Assembly (NCBI GenBank): GCA_003152975.1
Contig: PMBP01000120.1
Coordinates: forward strand, 1 to 9,891
Origin: Phycisphaerales bacterium
Lineage (GTDB): Bacteria > Planctomycetota > Phycisphaerae > Sedimentisphaerales > Anaerohalosphaeraceae
Direction of reading: 5' to 3'
DNA: 9,891 nucleotides
Positions 5,717 through 9,891 of the stretch are shown here, piece after piece (the first letter of the stretch is position 1; each line of letters starts with the position of its first letter). The position numbers were made by a program, and so were the translations under genes. The notes under the pieces are model-generated. The model ran no database searches. It was not told where the DNA came from and worked only from the letters and a program-made list of their open reading frames with translations.

Positions 5717-6447
5717 TCGTCGATTCGTTGGTATTCCTTGCCGAGATAGGCCCGCTGCACTTCGGGATTGTCGGCCAGCTCGCGGCTGGTTCCTTCCAAT
5801 ACGATCTGGCCGGTCTCGATCACATAGCCGCGGTCGGCCACGGCCAACGCGGCCCGCGCATTCTGTTCGACCAGCAGGATCGTCAGGCCCTTGTTTTTTA
5901 AAATGGATATCGTATTGAAAATGTCCTTTACCACCAGTGGCGCCACGCCCAGCGATGGCTCGTCCATAATCAGCAATCGCGGCCGCGACATCAGCGCCCG
6001 CCCGATCGCAAGCATCTGTTGCTGTCCGCCGGACAGCGTTCCCGCCAGTTGGGCGTGCCGTTCTCGGAGGATGCCGAACAGCGAATACACCTCCTCCAGA
6101 ACTTCATCAATGTCCTTGCGGTTTTTGCGGCTCCAGCGGGAATACGCCCCCAGGATCAGGTTCTCGCGTACGGTCAGCGTGCTGAATACATGGCGGCCTT
6201 CCGGCACCAGAGCGCAGCCCATTCGGACGATCCGTTCGGCCGGCTTGATCTGGATGGGCTGCTTGTCCAGCAGGATGGTGCCGCAACGGGGACGTAGGAT
6301 TCCGGCGACGGTTTTGAGCAGGGTGGTCTTGCCGGCGCCGTTGGCCCCGATCAGAGCGACCGCCTCGCCTTCGGAGACATGCAGCGAGAGCCCCTTGAGC
6401 ACGCGAAGCGCGCCGTACCCGGCCTCAAGATTCAGAATTCGCAGCAT
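5713..6447 (-). CDS. livF: LIV-type ABC transporter ATP-binding protein LivF
   Basis: 244 aa from ATG 6447. Nucleotide-binding domain with Walker A GANGAGKTT (34-42), the LivF-typical PEGRHVFSTLTVRENL (82-97), signature LSGGQQQML (138-146), Walker B LLIMDEPSLG (158-167), and LLVEQNARAAL at the H-loop position. Gln there in place of His is normal for the LivF group (VEQN). Together with LivG it powers the inner-membrane importer for branched-chain amino acids or related amides and aromatic amino acids. A GTG at 6456 would add three residues (MKT); I prefer the ATG because family members begin at the equivalent of MLRILNLEAGYG. The gene overlaps the end of livG by 23 nt (32 nt with GTG) and ends in a GTGA overlap with the ligase gene. 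Confidence 0.93.
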   Translation of the reverse strand: MLRILNLEAGYGALRVLKGLSLHVSEGEAVALIGANGAGKTTLLKTVAGILRPRCGTILLDKQPIQIKPAERIVRMGCALVPEGRHVFSTLTVRENLILGAYSRWSRKNRKDIDEVLEEVYSLFGILRERHAQLAGTLSGGQQQMLAIGRALMSRPRLLIMDEPSLGVAPLVVKDIFNTISILKNKGLTILLVEQNARAALAVADRGYVIETGQIVLEGTSRELADNPEVQRAYLGKEYQRIDE

Positions 6448-7210
6448 GGTCTTCACCCAGATAGATTCGGATCACATCGGGATTGCGCTGAATCGCCCGC
6501 GGCGGGCCTTCGGCGATCTTCTGGCCCTGGTCCAGCACCAGGACCTCGTCAGAGATATTCATGACCAGCGACATGTCGTGCTCCACGACCAGGCAGGTCA
6601 CGCCTCGGTCGCGGATCTTCAGAATCCGCTCGGATAGGGCCTTGGTCTCGTAGATGTTCAGGCCCGCGGCCGGTTCGTCCAGCAACAATAGCGCCGGCTC
6701 GGTGGCCAGCGCCCGCGCGAACTCCACCATCCGCTGCTGGCCGAAGGACAGATTGCACGCCCGTTCCTCTGCGATCACTGCCAAGTCGAATTCCTCCAGC
6801 AACGCCATGGCTCTCGATCGAATCTCGCGCTCTTCCCGCCAGGTCCAGGGCAGGTTCAGCATCCCGGCCAGGAATCCCGCCCGCGTTCGCGGATGCCGAC
6901 CGACCATGACATTTTCCAGGACCGTCATGTGCCCGAACAGTTTGGTCGTCTGGAAGGTCCGGGCGATACCCAAACCGGCGATCGTGTGGGACTTGCAGCC
7001 GGTGATCGGCCGTCCGCGAAAATGCACCTGCCCGGAGTGCGGCGCCAGCGTTCCGGCGATCAGGTTGAATAGCGTGGTCTTGCCCGCCCCGTTGGGGCCG
7101 ATGACGGCCTTGATCATACCCTCGGTCACAGACGAATAGACGGCCCGGACGGCATGCACGCCCCCGAACGATCGGCTCACATCGCGAATATCGAGCAAGC
7201 AGTTATTCAC
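6425..7210 (-). CDS. livG: LIV-type ABC transporter ATP-binding protein LivG
   Basis: 261 aa from GTG 7210. Walker A GPNGAGKTT (38-46), Q-loop IARTFQ (82-87), LivG-type segment LFGHMTVLENVMVGRH (91-106), signature LSFGQQRMVEFARAL (154-168), Walker B LLLLDEPAAGLN (174-185), and switch His 211 in VVEHDM. The C-terminal end VIRIYLGED is the usual LivG tail (family: V..AYLG). It is the second ATPase of the importer and pairs with LivF on the cytoplasmic face of LivH/LivM. It overlaps the livM stop by 8 nt (GTGAATAA shared), supporting translational coupling. The substrate cannot be read from the ATPase. Confidence 0.94.
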   Translation of the reverse strand: MNNCLLDIRDVSRSFGGVHAVRAVYSSVTEGMIKAVIGPNGAGKTTLFNLIAGTLAPHSGQVHFRGRPITGCKSHTIAGLGIARTFQTTKLFGHMTVLENVMVGRHPRTRAGFLAGMLNLPWTWREEREIRSRAMALLEEFDLAVIAEERACNLSFGQQRMVEFARALATEPALLLLDEPAAGLNIYETKALSERILKIRDRGVTCLVVEHDMSLVMNISDEVLVLDQGQKIAEGPPRAIQRNPDVIRIYLGEDHAANSES

Positions 7211-8270
7211 GCGATCGCCTTGTCAACAGGGTCTTCCATTTATGAATGGGCGGCATCCGCAACAGTCCATCCGGCGCATACAACATAATCACAATCAGGA
7301 TGATCGCAAATACCGCGTCGTCAAATGTCCCGAACACGCCCCTCAGCGACAGGAAATTCAGCACGACCCCCATCAGCATCGCCCCCCATAGGTTCGCCAT
7401 GCCCCCCACGGCGACAATGACAACATATCGGACCGATTTCATCACCGTCGCCTCCGACGGTCCGATGCTGCCGTTGTAGTGCGTCATCATCGCCCCGCCG
7501 ATCGCCGCGAACACGGCGCTGAGGACGAAAGTGGCCAGCTTGTACCGATAGGTGTCGATTCCCAGCGAGTGGGCGGCCTCTTCGTTTTCGTGGATCGATC
7601 GCAGCGCCCGCCCAATCCGCGAATGCACCAGATGGATCGACAGGACCATCATCCCCAGCAGGACCGCCCAGGCGATGTAGTAATTTTCCACGCGGAAGGC
7701 GGCGCGGCCGTTGATCTGAAGTCCGAACCCCACCGGAAACGGCGGAACATTGGAGATCCCGTCGGCTTGCCCGAACAACGGCGTTCCGATCACGATCCGA
7801 TAGACGATCAGGCCGAAGCCCAGCGTCGCCATCGCCATGTAGTGGCCTTTGAGCCGAATGACCGGCAGTCCGATCAACAGCGCGATCACGGCCGCCAAAA
7901 TCAACACGGCAACAAATGCCGCCCAGGGAACAAAGGACAGGATTTCGGCGCCGTAGATATCCTTCCAAATGTGGAGCAAACCCAGGGATCGCAGCGCCGA
8001 GAGTACGGCCGCGTCCCGATAGGGCAGGAGGTTGACCGTACACAGGACGGCTGAAACATACCCGCCGATGGCGAAAAAACCCGCATGGCCCAGCGAGGCC
8101 TGCCCGGCGTAGCCCATCAACAGGCACAATCCCACCACCACCATCGCGTAAAAGGCCGACATGGTGATTTGCGTCATGTAGTAAGGGTTCCCGGTTGTCG
8201 ACAGCGCAACCTGGATCAGGACCACCATCGCCGCGGCGCACATAACCGGAGCGTATCGGCGCAGCGGCAT
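7203..8270 (-). CDS. livM: LIV-type ABC transporter permease LivM
   Basis: 355 aa from ATG 8270. Strongly hydrophobic, with about 8-10 predicted membrane helices. Conserved BPD_transp_2 features: GYAGQASLGHAGFFAIGGY (about 53-71), LKGHYMAMATLGFGLIVY (140-157), and the cytoplasmic coupling loop GRALRSIHENEEAAHSLGID (220-239), which docks with the ATPases. A periplasm-side insert of about 35 residues (NLLPYRDAAVLSALRSLGLL and on to SFVPW) lies between early helices and is somewhat longer than in compact LivM proteins. The stop of livH and this start share one base (TGATG). A TTG at 8273 would add one Met only. It partners with LivH to form the translocation pore. Confidence 0.94.
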   Translation of the reverse strand: MPLRRYAPVMCAAAMVVLIQVALSTTGNPYYMTQITMSAFYAMVVVGLCLLMGYAGQASLGHAGFFAIGGYVSAVLCTVNLLPYRDAAVLSALRSLGLLHIWKDIYGAEILSFVPWAAFVAVLILAAVIALLIGLPVIRLKGHYMAMATLGFGLIVYRIVIGTPLFGQADGISNVPPFPVGFGLQINGRAAFRVENYYIAWAVLLGMMVLSIHLVHSRIGRALRSIHENEEAAHSLGIDTYRYKLATFVLSAVFAAIGGAMMTHYNGSIGPSEATVMKSVRYVVIVAVGGMANLWGAMLMGVVLNFLSLRGVFGTFDDAVFAIILIVIMLYAPDGLLRMPPIHKWKTLLTRRSRE

Positions 8271-9163
8271 CAATGAGCCCTCAGATTTCCGATGTCGCTC
8301 CGGGTGAACAATCCACTCGGGCGAAACACCAGAATCAGCAGCAGCACCACGATCGACACGGCTTCCTTGTAAGCCGACGCGAACTGGCTGACGGTGAACG
8401 CTTCAAGGAGACCCAGCAAAAGCCCCGCCGCTACGGCCGCGAAACTATTGCCCAGGCCGCCGAGGATCGCCACGGTAAAGCCCTTGATCGCCAGTGGCGC
8501 TCCCATGTCGTATTGGGTCTGGGTCAGCGGCGAGATGACGCAGCCGGCCATCGCCCCGATCCCTGCGCTGAGCATGAACGACAGCGTCACCATCCAGCGG
8601 GCGTTGATGCCGCAGAGCCGCGCCGCCATCCGATCGTCCGCGCATGCCCGCATGGCCCGCCCCATCAGTGTGTAGCGGTAAAACAGCGTCAGCCCCGTCA
8701 CGATCACCGCGCACACGCCAAGCACCCACAACGCCTGTGGCGAGATGTGAGCCCCGAGGATGCTGATCGTCGAAACGTCTGTGCCCGTAAAGAACGGAAG
8801 CGCGCGGACCTTCTCATCCCAAATGTGCAGCATCGCCTCCCGCATGACGATCGATATGCCGATCGTGATCACGATCAGCCGCAATACCGATGCCTCGCGC
8901 ACCCGGCGGATGAAGATCAGCTCGACCAGCCCTCCCAGCAGCGCCGTGATCAGCACGGCCAGCGCGATCGCCACCGGCAGCGGAACCACCCTGGCAAGGC
9001 TCACGGCCGTCATCGCGCCCACGATCAGAAACTCGCCCTGGGCGAAATTGATGATCCCCGTGGCGTTGTAAATGATCGCAAAGCCGAAACCGATCAAGGC
9101 GTAGATGGCGCCGTTGGAGAGGCCGGAGAGAATATATTGAACGATTTGGCTGCTCTGATCCAT
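8270..9163 (-). CDS. livH: LIV-type ABC transporter permease LivH
   Basis: 297 aa from ATG 9163, the usual LivH length. The N-terminus has the family pattern: ILSGLSNGAIYALIGFGFAIIYNATGIINFAQGEF (11-45). About eight membrane helices follow. The coupling loop is GRAMRACADDRMAARLCGIN (168-187), and later helices include GGLGNSFAAVAAGLLLGLLEAF and a final LLILVFRPSGLF. It forms the pore with LivM. It begins 2 nt after the binding-protein stop, with no clear Shine-Dalgarno (upstream bases are TTGGCCAAATAACC), so its translation probably depends on ribosomes finishing the binding-protein gene. Confidence 0.95.
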   Translation of the reverse strand: MDQSSQIVQYILSGLSNGAIYALIGFGFAIIYNATGIINFAQGEFLIVGAMTAVSLARVVPLPVAIALAVLITALLGGLVELIFIRRVREASVLRLIVITIGISIVMREAMLHIWDEKVRALPFFTGTDVSTISILGAHISPQALWVLGVCAVIVTGLTLFYRYTLMGRAMRACADDRMAARLCGINARWMVTLSFMLSAGIGAMAGCVISPLTQTQYDMGAPLAIKGFTVAILGGLGNSFAAVAAGLLLGLLEAFTVSQFASAYKEAVSIVVLLLILVFRPSGLFTRSDIGNLRAH

Positions 9164-9165
9164 GG

Positions 9166-9891
9166 TTATTTGGCCAAAACCCAGTTCTTTTTCTTCACCT
9201 GGACAAGGACAAAGGCATCTTTCGTGAGTCCGGCATGATCTTGGGCAGAAAAATTGAAAATGCCGCCGATGCCGGAGAAGGCCTGCGTCTTTTCCAATTG
9301 ATCCCGGATCGTCGCGGATGTCTCGCCGCCGCGTTCGATGGCGCCCTTCAGGAGCATGACCGCATCCCAGGCGTGGCCGCCAAAGTGATCCCCTTGGGTC
9401 TTGTAGCGCTTTTGGTAAGTCTTGACGAATGACAGGAGCGTCTTCTTCTGGGGGTCGCTGTTCTGTAAAAGACCCGCTACAAGCACCCGGCCGGAAGGCA
9501 GGGTGATTCCCTCCGCGGCGTCTCCTGCCAGTTCGATAAATTTCTTCGAGGAAACACCGTGACTCATATACAGGGGAATTGCAAGCCCCAATTGCTTGAC
9601 GTTTCGCGCCACCACCGCCGGACCCGGATTGGTGCCCCAGCAGATGAGGGCCTGGGCCTGAGAGCCGCGGATCTTCGTGATTTGAGCCGTCATGTCCGTA
9701 TCCTTCGGCCCGTATGTTTCGTCGGAGAGGATCTGGATGCCGTAATTTTTGGCCTGGCCGGTCAATTGTTCCCGTCCGGATGCGCCGAATCCGTCAGAAA
9801 CGGTCAGGATGGCCACTTTGCTGATCTGGCGTTTTTTCAGATGCTCATAGATCCGGGCGACGGCCAGGGCATCGTTCTGGGCGGTCTTGAA
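9166..9891 (-). CDS. livK: LIV-type ABC transporter substrate-binding protein (partial, N-terminus beyond right edge)
   Basis: 241 C-terminal residues are visible; the frame is open to the window edge, so the GTG at 9816 is internal. The visible part starts FKTAQNDALAVARIYEHLKK, then KVAILTVSDGFGASGREQL, typical of the first lobe of type 1 periplasmic binding proteins (Peripla_BP_6). Further family-like stretches are IRGSQAQALICWGTNPGPAVVARNVKQLGL (inter-lobe region), YMSHGV, HFGGHAWDAVMLLKGAIERGG and GIGGIFNFSAQDHAGLTKDAFVLVQV. It is exported to the periplasm (signal peptide not in the window) and delivers ligand to LivHM. Family ligands include branched-chain and aromatic amino acids, amides and aromatic acids; this one cannot be assigned. 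Ends 2 nt before livH. The symbol is given by family position, not by proven specificity. Confidence 0.92.
   Translation of the reverse strand, partial: FKTAQNDALAVARIYEHLKKRQISKVAILTVSDGFGASGREQLTGQAKNYGIQILSDETYGPKDTDMTAQITKIRGSQAQALICWGTNPGPAVVARNVKQLGLAIPLYMSHGVSSKKFIELAGDAAEGITLPSGRVLVAGLLQNSDPQKKTLLSFVKTYQKRYKTQGDHFGGHAWDAVMLLKGAIERGGETSATIRDQLEKTQAFSGIGGIFNFSAQDHAGLTKDAFVLVQVKKKNWVLAK

Noticed and set aside
8273..9238. A 321-codon plus-strand frame antisense to livH
   Set aside because: His/Arg/Gln/Asp-rich composition typical of the reverse complement of a GC-rich membrane protein gene; livH on the other strand is unambiguous.
1..9891. Mobile element, CRISPR array, toxin-antitoxin or phage genes
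   Set aside because: No repeat-spacer pattern, transposase, integrase or terminal inverted repeat was seen. Genes fit metabolic and regulatory housekeeping.

Overview
The window (GC-rich, roughly 55-60% by eye) looks like chromosomal DNA of an anaerobic bacterium. A planctomycete of the Phycisphaerae type is my best guess. It rests on the ECF sigma/membrane protein/secreted protein cassette, the small Cys protein that ends in an acidic tail, and the corrinoid-activase-like gene next to an aryl-CoA-ligase/LIV-type transport operon. This is inference; no rRNA or marker gene is present. No mobile element, CRISPR array, tRNA or integrase was seen.

Left part (1-2248, all on the minus strand). A tightly coupled cassette reads leftward: an ECF sigma factor (1801-1256), a single-pass membrane protein that is probably its anti-sigma factor (1263-754, 8-nt overlap), and a secreted helical protein that runs off the left edge (749-1, starting 4 nt after the membrane gene stops). 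Upstream of the sigma gene is a small four-cysteine protein with an acidic tail (2248-1946).

Middle (2249-4355). A divergent 122-nt spacer holds a good sigma-70-type promoter (CTTACA-N17-TATAAT). It reads rightward into a 27-residue, extremely basic ORF (2371-2454) with an ideal Shine-Dalgarno sequence; the ORF resembles the smallest ribosomal proteins. A perfect 10-bp hairpin overlaps its stop codon. A second, longer inverted repeat (2481-2547) lies just upstream of a 592-aa [2Fe-2S]/ASKHA-domain protein (2577-4355) of the RACo/RamA-like corrinoid reductive activase family.

Right part (4385-9891, minus strand). This is a five-gene operon convergent with the activase gene. In transcription order it encodes a branched-chain amino acid/amide-type periplasmic binding protein (N-terminus beyond the window), LivH permease, LivM permease, LivG ATPase, LivF ATPase and a PaaK-type aryl-CoA ligase. 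All genes touch or overlap (2-nt gap, TGATG, 8-nt overlap, 23- to 32-nt overlap, GTGA), so they are probably co-translated. The likely logic is uptake of an amino acid or aromatic acid and its activation to a CoA thioester. The ligase lacks the lysine normally found in the C-terminal A10-like motif of PaaK enzymes, which makes its chemistry worth checking.

There is no gene-free stretch over 300 bases. The intergenic spacers are 1802-1945, 2249-2370, 2455-2576 and 4356-4384.
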